A stretch of DNA of 64,000 bases from Trichormus sp. NMC-1 (GCF_001858025.1 NZ_LZQD01000011.1:82748-146747), one strand, 5' to 3'; counted from the first letter of the stretch, positions 26,148 through 37,800 are shown. Notes: generated from the sequence alone by a model not told the origin. Translations and numbers: made by a program.

Positions 26148-27749
26148 TTGATTGGTAAGCAGTTTAAAAATCAAAGCTTTCGCTCCACCCTAGAATATGT
26201 GCTGGGGAAGGAGAAAGCCACCATGATTGACAGCAATATGGGTGGAACTACACCCATACAACTAACTAAAGAATTTGGTGCAGCCAGAAGATTTCGCCCC
26301 AATCTCCAACGTGCTTGCGCTCATGTCATTCTTTCTATTCCTCACCGCGATGTATCCCATGACAAAGGGGAATATCATGAACATTTAGAGGATGAACAAT
26401 ACACAGAAATTGCCCAGCATTGGCTCAAGTCCATGAAATTCTTGGGAGATGAATTAAATCAAAGCCAGTACGTTGTTGCCCGTCACCATGACACCAACCA
26501 CGAACACATTCATATCATTGCTTCTCGTATTCGTATGAATGGCTCAGTCGTACCAGATTCCTGGGATTATCGCCGCAGTGAGGTAATATTACGACAATTG
26601 GAAAAAGAATACGGTTTGGAAGAGGTGTCTTGTAGCAGTGACAGGGTGGCTAAAACAGTGGAGAAAATTGGAATTGAAACAACTATTAGCGATCGCCATT
26701 CTCAAACCCAAAAACAAAAACACCACTCTTCCAATCAACCACCTATTACCCAACTGTTGGCTGACATCATTGATGCAGCTACGAAAGACCAGCCAACTGT
26801 TACCCAATTGATACAGAGACTTCAGCAACAAGGTGTTGTGCTTCATCCCCAATTTAATGCTGGGGGGTTGTTTAAAGAAGCGATCGCTTTCGAGTTGAAT
26901 GGTGTCAAAGTCGGTGGGTATAAATTAGGGTCAGCATACAGCTTTCCAGGACTTCAGAAAAAACGAGGCGTATCTTATAACCCTGAGCGAGATTTAACAG
27001 CAATATATTCCTGTCGGGGTAAAAAACAGGTTGAAATGCCAGAACCTACTGTTGAAACGATCATGGCAGCATTAGCATTGTCCCCAGAGACCGAAATAGC
27101 ATTAGTGAATACTGATAAAAGTACGCATGGACAGGAAACTGGTTTGGAAAGTAGTGCAATACCGGAGACTATCGCTTCACTCACAACAGACAACGTACAA
27201 ACCAAAGCTCATCAAGATACTACTGCACCATTAGTTAATACAAATAGCAACGAGGGTAATCAAGAGATTGCGCGGAGCGCACTACCAAAGGCGATCGCAC
27301 AAAATGCAATACCAAAAGAGATCGCTTCAGAAAAGTCTTCAAAAAATGCTCTTGACAGTGAACCTAGAAGTGCATTTTCTGTAGACGGAAATAACCAAAC
27401 TTCCAGTCGAGTAGGTGATGCAATACCAGCCCTGAGCGCACACCAGGAGGGTACTAAACCAAAAAACTACGCTAACAGCATCAACCCCATTATCCGCCTG
27501 TTCTGGCAGCAAGCAGGGCAACCTGAAACATATTCAGGAAAATACTACGACCTTGAGCTAGAAAGAGATATTCTCAAACTGCGACGCAAAAGTGGAGAAG
27601 AAATTGCAGAACTTCCCCTCCGTGATGGTGCTGAAAGCAAAGATAAAGGTTTGACATCCGAAGATTTAATAATACTGGAGAGACTCGAAAAGTTGCTATT
27701 GAATCACAACCAGCAGCAAGAACCAGAAAATCAAGGAGAATTGGAGTAA
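26148..27749 (+). CDS. mobA: Relaxase (MobA/VirD2-like mobilisation nuclease)
   Basis: A TTG start at 26148 is supported by AAAGGAG five bases upstream and by the family opening (MIGKQFKNQSFRSTLEYVLGK). The 533-residue protein has the relaxase domain in its first 200 residues, with the HUH metal triad in RHHDTNHEHIHII. A candidate catalytic Tyr lies in the first motif (LEYVLG). The C-terminal half is low-complexity with many Ala/Ser/Thr and ends in a helical domain (LILERLEKLLLNH). It nicks oriT and pilots the strand into the recipient. No coupling protein or type IV secretion genes are in this window, so transfer may depend on other genes. Confidence 0.9.
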   Translation: MIGKQFKNQSFRSTLEYVLGKEKATMIDSNMGGTTPIQLTKEFGAARRFRPNLQRACAHVILSIPHRDVSHDKGEYHEHLEDEQYTEIAQHWLKSMKFLGDELNQSQYVVARHHDTNHEHIHIIASRIRMNGSVVPDSWDYRRSEVILRQLEKEYGLEEVSCSSDRVAKTVEKIGIETTISDRHSQTQKQKHHSSNQPPITQLLADIIDAATKDQPTVTQLIQRLQQQGVVLHPQFNAGGLFKEAIAFELNGVKVGGYKLGSAYSFPGLQKKRGVSYNPERDLTAIYSCRGKKQVEMPEPTVETIMAALALSPETEIALVNTDKSTHGQETGLESSAIPETIASLTTDNVQTKAHQDTTAPLVNTNSNEGNQEIARSALPKAIAQNAIPKEIASEKSSKNALDSEPRSAFSVDGNNQTSSRVGDAIPALSAHQEGTKPKNYANSINPIIRLFWQQAGQPETYSGKYYDLELERDILKLRRKSGEEIAELPLRDGAESKDKGLTSEDLIILERLEKLLLNHNQQQEPENQGELE

Positions 27750-27929
27750 ATTTACGGTTTTATCAGCAATGCTTCAGATTTATATCAAATGATATAAAAC
27801 ACAAAATAAAACCTACCTCCAATTCTACTTTTTTTCAGTAGCACCATCACTGAAGTAACTTTTAGAATCTAATTTTAGGGAACTATTAGTAGTTATCTGT
27901 GATGTCTAAGTTACTAATTTCGCTTTGTT

Positions 27930-28460
27930 TCAATATCGTGTGTCTTGATCAAAGGGCAAAGTATCAACATCCTCAAAATTACGCAAATCTATTTCCATCT
28001 GCTCCCTGCGTTGTAAATAGGTTTTATTATCAGTAATTCTTGCTTGCATCTGCTGTTCACCAAAATTGATGCCCTGTTCAGCATATCGAGCAGACAATTT
28101 ATTGTAATTGTCAACTTCAATTTTTTTACGACGTTCCATTTCTTCCAGCGATTGAACGCTAATACCAATACTATGAGCATATTTTACATACTCCGGCTTC
28201 AGTGACCCATCACCATTAAATTGCTGCTTCTCTTCTTCTGTGAAAAAGTCATAAGCAGTGTAATTTACCCAAGATTCAGGTTCTGTTTCATCCAAGTATT
28301 TAAGATGCTCATATTTTACTTTTAAGGTAGTTGCATAGTCTTCAATTGATTCATTATTCATTCCTATAGATAGCATTTGTTTTCTAGCTTCGTCTTTGAG
28401 AACTCCGTCTAAATTCAACTCTCCTCGGTGCATATTTAACCAACGAGTCAATCTTGACAT
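27930..28460 (-). CDS. Hypothetical protein divergent to the polymerase-like gene
   Basis: I chose the ATG at 28460 (GAGG upstream) over a TTG at 28466. This 176-residue protein is hydrophilic and helical (RLTRWLNMHRGELNLDGVLK, EDYATTLKVKYEHLKYL, EMERRKKIEVDNYNKLSAR) with an acidic end. It has no catalytic motif that I recognise. It begins only 53 bp from the giant polymerase-like gene in divergent orientation, so the two probably share a control region and may work together. Confidence 0.6.
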   Translation of the reverse strand: MSRLTRWLNMHRGELNLDGVLKDEARKQMLSIGMNNESIEDYATTLKVKYEHLKYLDETEPESWVNYTAYDFFTEEEKQQFNGDGSLKPEYVKYAHSIGISVQSLEEMERRKKIEVDNYNKLSARYAEQGINFGEQQMQARITDNKTYLQRREQMEIDLRNFEDVDTLPFDQDTRY

Positions 28461-28513
28461 AATCAAACCTCAAGAAATAAAAATTTGGTTTGGGATAAAA
28501 ATTACCTAAAATT

Positions 28514-31500
28514 ATGACATTAGAATTCAAGCACTTTGACACTAGACTAAATCAATGGATTCATACAGATGGCAATACCAAAAATGCCAACTCAATTTTA
28601 ACTGAAAATCTAGATAATACACTCTTAGGATTTTTCTTACCAGAAAAGAATTTCTCTTTCGGTCAGATGGATGAAAATACCACGGCAGCAAATTTAAAAA
28701 ATCATCCAAATGGTGATGTTCTGCTGTTGTCATCCAAAACTAGACTACTCTACGGTTCAGTAGAATGTTTAGAAGTCATTGAAAAACTTTGCCCAGATCG
28801 CAAAGACCGTGGTGCTTACGGTTCCATTTTCTTAGGTTCGTGTAAAAATGCCATCCATGAAAAGTTAAATATTCTAGTAGTAGATGATACTAATGGAGAA
28901 AATGGAGGCATATTACCAAATGATGTAGCATATAAATTTGTAGGTGACTGCTATGGTCAGATTACCACTAAACTATATGACCAAATAACTAACAGAAATG
29001 AACAAAAAGATAAAAGTTATCGTGTAGTACAGCATCGCTTTGGTTGGAGAGAACATGATGGAGAGGACACCAAATACCGATTTGGCAAAGGCACACTTCG
29101 TCCTTATAACTTAGACGAAATAAAATATGCAAATTCAAATAACAAACCTAAAATCGACCTCATTATCCCCATATCTAGCTTCAAGGGAACAGATAAAGAT
29201 AACCCTTCTACACCCATAAAACCCCAAATCAAACCAGGTTTATATAATCAAACTATTTGGTTAGGTGAAAAATCACAGTCCCAAAAAGGTAAAACTGCCA
29301 TCTCTCAATTACTAGCTTCTTTCCCCCAAGGTATCAAAGACTTTGCTGAAGAATTAGAAAAGCAAGCGCAAGAACTTGCAGAAATCCAGCAAGACCCCAG
29401 AAAAGTAGCACAGTTATATTGTGAAAAATATGAAAAACGTAAAGCTTTTATTGAACAGCAAAAAACTGAACAATTAGTAAATAAAGCAGTGGAATTATCT
29501 ACTGATGACCCTAAGATAGATGAAAATTTATATACAGATGATTTACAAGAAGATAGTGAATCTGAACAAGATGACTTGTTAATGTACAAAATTATTAAAG
29601 CAGACTTACTTGGCCATAACCAACTGTTAGAAACTGAGAAAGTTAAACAAGAACTTACACGATTTGTACAAAATGAATGGCGAGATATTGCCCTTGGTCG
29701 TGTCCTCACCTTTGACCGGGGAATGATTATTCCCTCCAAAGAACTCAAAAATGGTGAGATTTCTGTGCCTTGGATAGCTGAGGGTGAAAAAATTCTCAAC
29801 TTTCGCTCCCCTTTCCTCAATGCTAATGGTTTATGTGTTTCCATCAACAAACATATTGAAGATTACTTAGGACCAGATGGCAAACCATTGGCAGGAATTA
29901 TCGTGGTCAACGATGAAGACCACAAACGCATTCAAGCTAGGATTGAATCCCTAAAAGCACAAGGTATTGAAACTGAAGAATTAGACCCCATAGAAACAGA
30001 ATCAGAACGTCAAGGTCGAGACTTTGATGGTGACTGTATTGGTGTGGAATTAGCCAGTAAATATCCAAATTTGACCGCCGAAGCTGAATACAGAAACTTG
30101 CCTGAAAATGCTTATGCTCCCACAGTCAAACTGAAAAAGCAATCTTTTTACAGAGAAGATGGTACACAACCTGAATTTGAAGAAATCGCTATTCATATGA
30201 GTGATGGTATCAGCGTTGGTATTATCAATAATCATGTGACAGCATTAGAAGCTTTAGAGTCAGAAATTGAAACTTTAACAACTTATGGAAATTCTCAACA
30301 ACAAACAGAATATTTAGACCAAGTTAGTAGTCATTATAAAAAATTAGTCAATTTAGAAAATAATCAAAACCATCCTCAAGCCATAAGGGAAGAATACAGA
30401 GAACAAATGCAGGAATTTCTCCAACTTGCATCTGTTCAAGATAGAAATTCTCAAGTGATAGAACAAGCAATGGCAATTAATCGGAATATTTACCGACAAA
30501 TGATTGAAGCAGCTTGTTTCCAAAATCAAATTGCGGTGGATTTATTCAAAAGTGCCAAAAAACCTGATATGGAGGTAATAGCTGAAAACAAACGCTATCT
30601 TTATCGAGATGTTAATTATATAAAAGATAAAAAATCTTCATCTGCTTACTTGAAGGAAGGTATTAACACTACTGGCTATTCACCAGTAGATTTACTAATA
30701 AACCAAGTTAATAAATACTTTGAAGCTTCTCATTTAGAATCACGTCCTATTATCCAATTTCAAGATTTATTTAAAGGTGTAGAATTTACTCCTCAACAAA
30801 AATTTCAGGCTATATTAGCTAAACAGGAATTTGATGATAAATTCAATGTAGCCACCAGATTAAATAAACGTCGAGAAACTGAACAAGGACCTTATGCTGT
30901 TGTCAAAACAAGCAATGGTACAGAAATTACCATCACTAATCTCACTCGCTACGAACATCCAGGAATTTGGAAAGGTTCAACACTCAACATCCGTTTAGAA
31001 GAAATTCCAGAAAAATATCGGTCTTTGCAACGTCCCCATACTTTATTAGCAATAGCGCAAATTGATGGAGAAACGGAAAATGGAGAACCTAAATATTGCA
31101 AACTGGGAACAGTTAGTCAACAATCTGTAATTGACTATAAACTTAAACCAGGAATGATAACTCAGGGTGCAACATTAGTTGAACTTAAACCTGAACTGAG
31201 AGAAAGTCAAATCAAGTTACTGTTTCAAGAAGCTTATGCTGTTGCTGAAAATTTCTATAATTTAATTCCTGAAGACCAAAAATTACCAGCCGCAGCCGCA
31301 ACATGGAATATATCAGCTTCCCGACAAGATGAATTAGAACAAGGAGATAATTCAAGTTTGAACTCTCGGAAGAAAGTTTCTAACTTTGTATTTGCAACTT
31401 TTGGTAAGGAAATAATAAGCCGATTAGATGAGTTACAATTTTCACAACCCAAGGTATTAGGAATTGGTAAGGAAGGAGATAATTTTGTTGATAGGGAATG

Positions 31501-33937
31501 GAATCCTCAAGAAAAATATTCAATAGAAATACAAGCCAGTCGCTATCCTCCAGGACATGAAAGACATAATTCTAGATTGATATTTGTTAAAGATGATGAT
31601 GAAGAATACAAAGAATTTGCTGTTTTGGAACAAAGAACAGGCCAGTTACCAATTGGTACTCAGGCACAAGCATATATTAAACCAGGTGAATCTTATACAG
31701 CTACGGCAACTATTAATTTACCATCACAACCACCAATTAACATTACCATTAGAGAAATTAGCAAATTTTCTCATGCAGGTAAGACTTTTAATGGTGAACC
31801 AGTTACACTCACTATTGGTAATGTACCAGTTCCTATTGACACAGCTAAAATTAAATTGGCTGATAAAACGTTAGGAGAACTGGATGCTGATTCAATTCAA
31901 GAATTAAGAAAAATAAATTATTTAGCTAATGGTAATCCGCTACAACTTAAATTAAAATCTATTGGTGATAGTCAACATGAAGGTGGTTTTATTATTGCTG
32001 AATCACCTCATGGCAATTTATTAAAAATCAATAAAATTAATGTTTATGATTTTAAAGGTCAAGTTTTTACGGGAGAAGAATATAAAAGCGTTAGTTTAGA
32101 AGTACCAACCAGTAAAAATAGGGATGCTGTTTTTCTCTATGGAGAATTATTAGGAGTTCTTCACTATAAAAAAGATAAGGAAGCACTACAAAGTTTAGGA
32201 TTGCTTAAACATGGTCAAGAAGGTTCTGTAAATTGTATATTACAAAGTAATTTTTCTCATACTTTTATTAATATTGATACCAGCACAGTAGAATATCCCC
32301 AAATTTGGACAAAGGAATCTCAAGCTTTTCAGGATAACTCTCAATTAAATACAGTAACACAGCAAGAGGTGATGGTTGAAAAAAGTGGACTATTGCTGGA
32401 AAAGATCAAAGAACGTCCGACAATATTGTTTACTAGTCAGGAAGATAAGGTACTGGGATTAATAGGAATAGCAGTGGACAACCACAAAACAGAATTAGTT
32501 CAGAATTGGTTTAAATCTAAAAATATTGAATTTAATGTTTTACCTCCACAAGATGTACCACTAGAAACGAAAAAAGGTCTTTCTGTAATTTACTTGGTTA
32601 GTAGTACAATTTCATCTGATGATTTTGATGCTTTAAAGGCAAAGTTTGGAGAACCATTAAGTGCTGACGGAAAAAATAGTGCTTACAATGAATATCTTAA
32701 TTCCCTTCCCAATAGACCACATATAATAGGGGAAAAACTCGATAAAGTTCAGGAATTAGTTACAACTACAATACCTGTTATAGTTACACCCAATTTATCA
32801 AATAACAATCCACCGCAGCAAACAATACCTCAACCTAGAGATTCTGTCCAAGAAATTATTACTTCCCCCAAAAGTTCCAACCCACTTGCTAATCTCCAAC
32901 CCCTGAATGCTGCTGTAGCAACGCATATGCAAAAGGATGTGGCAATGGCTGAAGTAGCTACTCAATTCATTGGTATATCATCTGCACCACCTGAAACACC
33001 CTCTAGCACCCGTAATTATCAACAAGCTTGGGGGGAAAGGGCAAATACGGGGGTGTATTCAGGCAATGACACAATTATGGTTTCAGGTTCTGGTCCTTGG
33101 AGGGGTGTTACTCAACAACAAATTCTGGAAACTTTCAATAAACATTATGTACCACTGATTGATCAGGCGATCGCTTCCAAAAGTTCCTTTGTAGTGGGTA
33201 ATGCTGCTGGTACTGACCAACTGGTAAAACAATATTTAGAAACACAAGGATATAAGTTAGAAGCTGTCAATGATGGGTACACACGCGCAGTCAAACTAGA
33301 ACAAGATACTACGCTTACCAATCAACAACCACAATCAGCTTCAGAAGTATCTTCCCCAGTACCTACACAGCCATCATCTGTGATGTCATCTCATGGGCTA
33401 AAGTTGCCTAACTCTACACCCATTTCTTCATCCAACATTGTTCAAAAAGAGATAGTTGCTGATAGAACTATTCAGGATCAAGAAACAACATTAGAAAAAT
33501 TAAGAACTTGGTATTTGACTGCACAAAATTTAGGTAAGTCAGCAGAATATATTCAGCGAATTATAGAGGTTGGTAATGAATTTAAATCAGGTGTAGAATT
33601 AAGAGAAAAAGCAGTCGTAGCAATGAATAATGATTTTCAAGAACTACATTCTATCAATCGTCTTACCCAAATTACTCAACGAATGGGAGATGTATTTGGC
33701 ATTCATCAAGAAAATGGAGAAGTTATAGTACAAGGTAAAGAATACTTGATTTCCATCAATAACTCTCATAAAGATTTAACGATTATAAAAAAAGATGGAA
33801 GTGTTTTATTAGATATTAAATTAGGACAAATTAATCAGAGTCAGGTGTCGGCTGAAGTTATTGATGTATTTGAGGAAATCAACAATAACATCAATCAATC
33901 TTTGGCATCAGTCAAAAATCAGTATCTTCAAGTTTAA
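28514..33937 (+). CDS. Predicted single-chain two-barrel RNA polymerase with C-terminal SLOG-like domain
   Basis: This 1807-residue protein carries GRDFDGDCIGVELA (Asp triad at residues 503-507). It is preceded at 431 by RSPFLNANGLCV. Together they mimic the beta-prime context RxPTLHR...NADFDGDQMAVH, which places the catalytic Mg2+ in multisubunit RNA polymerases, YonO-type enzymes and eukaryotic RdRPs. Residues 169-225 (YRVVQHRFG, FGKGTLRPY, DLIIPISSFKG) could be the first double-psi barrel. A long strand-rich region follows. At 1523-1585 IMVSGSGPWRGV and VVGNAAGTDQLVKQYL resemble a YspA-like SLOG nucleotide-sensing domain. The tail is helical. It lies beside the relaxase. The motif reading is direct; polymerase activity and template are inference. 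A catalytically dead relative is possible. Confidence 0.68.
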   Translation: MTLEFKHFDTRLNQWIHTDGNTKNANSILTENLDNTLLGFFLPEKNFSFGQMDENTTAANLKNHPNGDVLLLSSKTRLLYGSVECLEVIEKLCPDRKDRGAYGSIFLGSCKNAIHEKLNILVVDDTNGENGGILPNDVAYKFVGDCYGQITTKLYDQITNRNEQKDKSYRVVQHRFGWREHDGEDTKYRFGKGTLRPYNLDEIKYANSNNKPKIDLIIPISSFKGTDKDNPSTPIKPQIKPGLYNQTIWLGEKSQSQKGKTAISQLLASFPQGIKDFAEELEKQAQELAEIQQDPRKVAQLYCEKYEKRKAFIEQQKTEQLVNKAVELSTDDPKIDENLYTDDLQEDSESEQDDLLMYKIIKADLLGHNQLLETEKVKQELTRFVQNEWRDIALGRVLTFDRGMIIPSKELKNGEISVPWIAEGEKILNFRSPFLNANGLCVSINKHIEDYLGPDGKPLAGIIVVNDEDHKRIQARIESLKAQGIETEELDPIETESERQGRDFDGDCIGVELASKYPNLTAEAEYRNLPENAYAPTVKLKKQSFYREDGTQPEFEEIAIHMSDGISVGIINNHVTALEALESEIETLTTYGNSQQQTEYLDQVSSHYKKLVNLENNQNHPQAIREEYREQMQEFLQLASVQDRNSQVIEQAMAINRNIYRQMIEAACFQNQIAVDLFKSAKKPDMEVIAENKRYLYRDVNYIKDKKSSSAYLKEGINTTGYSPVDLLINQVNKYFEASHLESRPIIQFQDLFKGVEFTPQQKFQAILAKQEFDDKFNVATRLNKRRETEQGPYAVVKTSNGTEITITNLTRYEHPGIWKGSTLNIRLEEIPEKYRSLQRPHTLLAIAQIDGETENGEPKYCKLGTVSQQSVIDYKLKPGMITQGATLVELKPELRESQIKLLFQEAYAVAENFYNLIPEDQKLPAAAATWNISASRQDELEQGDNSSLNSRKKVSNFVFATFGKEIISRLDELQFSQPKVLGIGKEGDNFVDREWNPQEKYSIEIQASRYPPGHERHNSRLIFVKDDDEEYKEFAVLEQRTGQLPIGTQAQAYIKPGESYTATATINLPSQPPINITIREISKFSHAGKTFNGEPVTLTIGNVPVPIDTAKIKLADKTLGELDADSIQELRKINYLANGNPLQLKLKSIGDSQHEGGFIIAESPHGNLLKINKINVYDFKGQVFTGEEYKSVSLEVPTSKNRDAVFLYGELLGVLHYKKDKEALQSLGLLKHGQEGSVNCILQSNFSHTFINIDTSTVEYPQIWTKESQAFQDNSQLNTVTQQEVMVEKSGLLLEKIKERPTILFTSQEDKVLGLIGIAVDNHKTELVQNWFKSKNIEFNVLPPQDVPLETKKGLSVIYLVSSTISSDDFDALKAKFGEPLSADGKNSAYNEYLNSLPNRPHIIGEKLDKVQELVTTTIPVIVTPNLSNNNPPQQTIPQPRDSVQEIITSPKSSNPLANLQPLNAAVATHMQKDVAMAEVATQFIGISSAPPETPSSTRNYQQAWGERANTGVYSGNDTIMVSGSGPWRGVTQQQILETFNKHYVPLIDQAIASKSSFVVGNAAGTDQLVKQYLETQGYKLEAVNDGYTRAVKLEQDTTLTNQQPQSASEVSSPVPTQPSSVMSSHGLKLPNSTPISSSNIVQKEIVADRTIQDQETTLEKLRTWYLTAQNLGKSAEYIQRIIEVGNEFKSGVELREKAVVAMNNDFQELHSINRLTQITQRMGDVFGIHQENGEVIVQGKEYLISINNSHKDLTIIKKDGSVLLDIKLGQINQSQVSAEVIDVFEEINNNINQSLASVKNQYLQV

Positions 33938-33981
33938 TATTTAATCAATTTAGTGTTTATTCAATTGATTGGCATAAATTT

Positions 33982-34770
33982 ATGACAACTAATCCTTTAA
34001 CTATATTCACTGAAGAATCAACCAAAATATCACCTGATATTTCCCCTGCTAAAGCTGCTTATATGTTAAGCCAACTTCTCGAATATGTTGACGTTGATTA
34101 CAATGAATTAGAATCAATTCCATCAACAGAATCTGTAAGCGTTGAAGAACAAAGCGATGCTATTAAAACACTGGCATCTATTATTACTAGTCTCAATTCT
34201 GGAAGGACTATGGAAGAATCTGTTGTAATAGCATTTGAACCAGAGGAGATTCAGGTAGAAAATCCAGGGTTTATTCCTGAATTACCAGTTATATTAGCAG
34301 ATGATTTAACTGTGAGTACAATAGAAAATGAGAAAGACAATTTCAATCAAATTAATCATGATTCAATTATAGTTTTAGTGGATGAACAGGAAGAAACTCA
34401 AGTAGAAATATATGAGGAAGACATTATGTTGTATGTCATTCCTTTGATGATAACAAGATTAATGAGGGAAGGAAGTTTAATAGAAAATAGTGAAGATGAA
34501 GAGATTAGAGTTTATCAATCAGATGAATTTACTGCTTCACTACAAGTTACAGCGACAGAGGAGCAAATTTTAATCCTGAAAAGAAAACAACATTTATATT
34601 CTGAAACAGAGGTTGCTTTAAATGCTGTTAGGAAAAAAAATTATGCTCATTTTCAAGTTACCACAAATCAATTAACAGAGGCAGAGATAGAAAATTTTAA
34701 ACTGATAGCGTTAATGGAGTATAATCAAAGTAATCAATTACTTAAAAAGGAACAAGAATTAGGAGATTAA
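33982..34770 (+). CDS. Acidic hypothetical protein downstream of the polymerase-like gene
   Basis: The 262-residue protein is strongly acidic (about one residue in five is Asp or Glu). An N-terminal helical segment (SPAKAAYMLSQLLEYVDVDY) is followed by an acidic middle and a helical C-terminus (SETEVALNAVRKKNYAHFQV, LTEAEIENFKLIALM). No known motif is visible. It starts 44 bp after the giant gene in the same direction, so co-transcription is likely. It could be a subunit or regulator, though nothing proves that. Confidence 0.6.
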   Translation: MTTNPLTIFTEESTKISPDISPAKAAYMLSQLLEYVDVDYNELESIPSTESVSVEEQSDAIKTLASIITSLNSGRTMEESVVIAFEPEEIQVENPGFIPELPVILADDLTVSTIENEKDNFNQINHDSIIVLVDEQEETQVEIYEEDIMLYVIPLMITRLMREGSLIENSEDEEIRVYQSDEFTASLQVTATEEQILILKRKQHLYSETEVALNAVRKKNYAHFQVTTNQLTEAEIENFKLIALMEYNQSNQLLKKEQELGD

Positions 34771-34861
34771 TAGATTTTATTTATAAAAATGTGTTTTATT
34801 TATATTGTGACTTAGGATTCATTCAAAAATGAAAATTCTGTGATTACTTTCAGTTTAATAA

Positions 34862-37800
34862 TCAACCAAAAAAATTAACAATTTCAGGAGAAGATTCAAT
34901 TATCCATGTGGCTGTATTCCTTGGCATCTTAACATTTAAGCTGAATGCAACTGCTACAAGAATCATTTGTAGTCTTTCTGCTTCGGGAATATTTTCAATA
35001 TTATTGAATATTTGGCTAATTATCTGGGTTGAAGCAAATGATAAAGGACTATTCTCAAACTTATTTCTCCAGTATTTCACAAAGAAAAGTAGAATTACTC
35101 GATAATAGATTTTTGTACATGGTGCAGGTAGACGATAAACAAAAGGTGCTATTACTAAATGTTCTAAAGCTGCTCCTGAAAGTGGGGTATCATTCTGTAG
35201 TGTCGCAACCAAATAACCAATTACTTTAAGAACAGCGTAATTTTCAGTATTGAAAGTTCTACTAAAACGTAAAATCCCATCATACGATGCTTCTTCGGAG
35301 TAAATCTGCTCAACTAATTCTGCTGCTGTTACCCAAAGATATGAATCGGTAGATGTCATACTTATTTGACGACAAATTGCAGCTACTTCTGTTGCTTGAG
35401 TTTTAGCAGAGTTAGTGTTATGAAGCGCAATAGTAGCAATCCTAAAAACAGTAGGAAGTAGACCAATTAGTACCGTATTCTGTTCAGCCTTGAACCACAG
35501 TTCACTAGGTTTATTACCTAGAATAGCATCGGCATCAAGTTCAAAATTCTTCGGGAATTTACCAGTTTGCATTTGATGTATACTAGCAGTGAAAAACAAT
35601 CCTGCATCAATTGCAATATCTAGCACTTCCGCAAAGCAATTTTCATCCAATAAATATGGAATCGCCTCAAAACAAAGAGTTGCAACAACTCCTTGCTGGT
35701 TTGTTGCTCTTGCATCATCTATACCCTTTAGAGACCAAACTGCTGCCCTTTCGTTATTACCAATAGCTTCAGCAAAAATTGCTAAATTTGCCAAAATAGT
35801 AGATTCTAGATTTCTTCTATAATACGTAACTATCTCCGGGTTTATACGAAAAAACATTCCTCGTTGTGGTATTGCATACGGTTCTCCATTAGTTGTTGCT
35901 AAAGGAGGATTTCCAGTACGGGCAATTGATGTGAAATAGCCCGTAACATGACCAAATACTGTAAATAGTATTTTCCAATTATCTGTATCTGTTCTACAAA
36001 CTAACAAATGTTTTATAGCTTTATCTAAAGATATAAATACAGCACTTATTTCACCGATAAAGCCTTGAGCAATTGCCTGTTCGGAAAGCACTTTTACTAA
36101 AGTAGTCTTATCAATATCATTAATATTTTCTGCTAAAAATACTGCTTGTCGAGCAAACTCAACCGCAAGGGATGAATCTTGTTCGCTAGTTGCACGACTC
36201 ATACTCAAAAGAGCTTTTATCTGAACTATGGGATATACGTTAGTATTTTCGCTCAAAGCCTGACTTAGCCAGGTTACAGCCTCATTATTCCGGTTTGCAT
36301 TTACTAGTTGTTGACCAATACAGCCCTTAATTAAAAACTGAACACGTGGTTCGCTAGATGCCTGTCTTAGCGCTATTTCTGCAACAGATATTGCAGCACT
36401 AATATTACGCTGATACTCTGCCAAAATGATAATTTTAGACCATATTGCACATGCCCATAGCAGTTCCAAGTCAAGCCTGTAAGCTCTTTCCGCGAAGTCT
36501 ACATATGCTGCAAAAACTTCTGACCAATTTTGCTCTTCTCTAGGTTTTTCAGATTCTTTTAACCACAAATCTTCTGCGACTATTAAGCAACCTAACTCAG
36601 CTACTTCATGAGTAAAGGCAAAATTTCGTTGTTCGACAGTAAGTTGCTCTACTGTATTAATCCAGTCTAGAAGCTTTTCTGTAGTATCAATTCCTTGAGC
36701 AGTAGTCCAAATAGTAAAGCCTAAAGATGCTGAATCAGGTAATGCCAACTCATTAGTACCAGGTATATGAGCATAGGGCTGAAATTGTAGGGCTGTTCTT
36801 AAATATCTATTTGCACGTACTGGATCATCTACACAAAAGATAGAATGAACATTCATACAGGCTGTAATTACACCTATAGCATCATTTTCATTTGCTTCTT
36901 CTAGTAGGGTATCTAAGTTTTTTATGAGGTAGGAAATAGGTTTATTGTGTTTATTTCGAGCAGTAATTTGAAATCCACGTAAAATAATACGGAAGCTTAA
37001 ATCCATTTCTTTTGGCAGTGGCAAACTACCCCACAAAGACAATAAGTTTCCATAATAAACTGCATTATCAACTTTACTTAGTTTATGGAGTGCCGATATA
37101 AGCATTAGTCCCGCACGATTAAAGTCTTCAGCTCCAAGAAAGTGAATAATTGCATTCTCAATATCAATTGAATTTAAATTATGTTTTGAGATAATAAGTT
37201 CAGCAAGCACTTGGTGACATGATTTCCGTGTTTCAGGTAATAAATTACTGCTACCAAGCGGTTTAACTACAGGAGAAATTAGTAACTGCTCATTAACATC
37301 ACGTTGTACCCACAGTCCAATTAAAGTATATAAATGTTCAATTGCTCTCTGAATTGGAGGATTAACAGATGCAACTGCTTGTACATCCTTTTGAGAGAAG
37401 CTACCAACAGGTAAGCAAAGACGGTAGAGTAAATCTCTAGCATTTTCATCCTCAATAGAATCCAGTACTCGCTTTACCGTTTGACTGTTGATTGCATAAC
37501 GATAATCACCCCTGAATAATCTTTCCTCTATGTCCCCGGTAGTTTGCCAATTATGCTGACGGAGATACCGTGCAATGGCCACAATTAATTGTGGATGTTG
37601 CTGTGCGAGTAGTATATTGATAAATCTGGTATCAGCTTGAATGATAGAAGCAGGTGATCCATATGCTTGGAGTATTTCAGCTACCTCGTTATCGTTAAAA
37701 GGCGGAGTTTCTGTAGAGTAGAGAATTTGCTCTCCTAGAAGCTCTTGAAGGGTAAATGTAAGCTGATATGGGCTAGTAGATAATAGCTTTACACCATACA

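Noticed and set aside
29305-29850. 181-codon minus-strand frame
   Set aside because: It is antisense to the polymerase-like gene, Ser/Cys-rich and without a plausible ribosome-binding site.
28514-33937. Possibility that DFDGD is a chance match in a structural protein
   Set aside because: The flanking RSPFLNANG and GVELASKYPNLTAEAE parallel the RNAP context on both sides, so chance is less likely, though structure work is needed.
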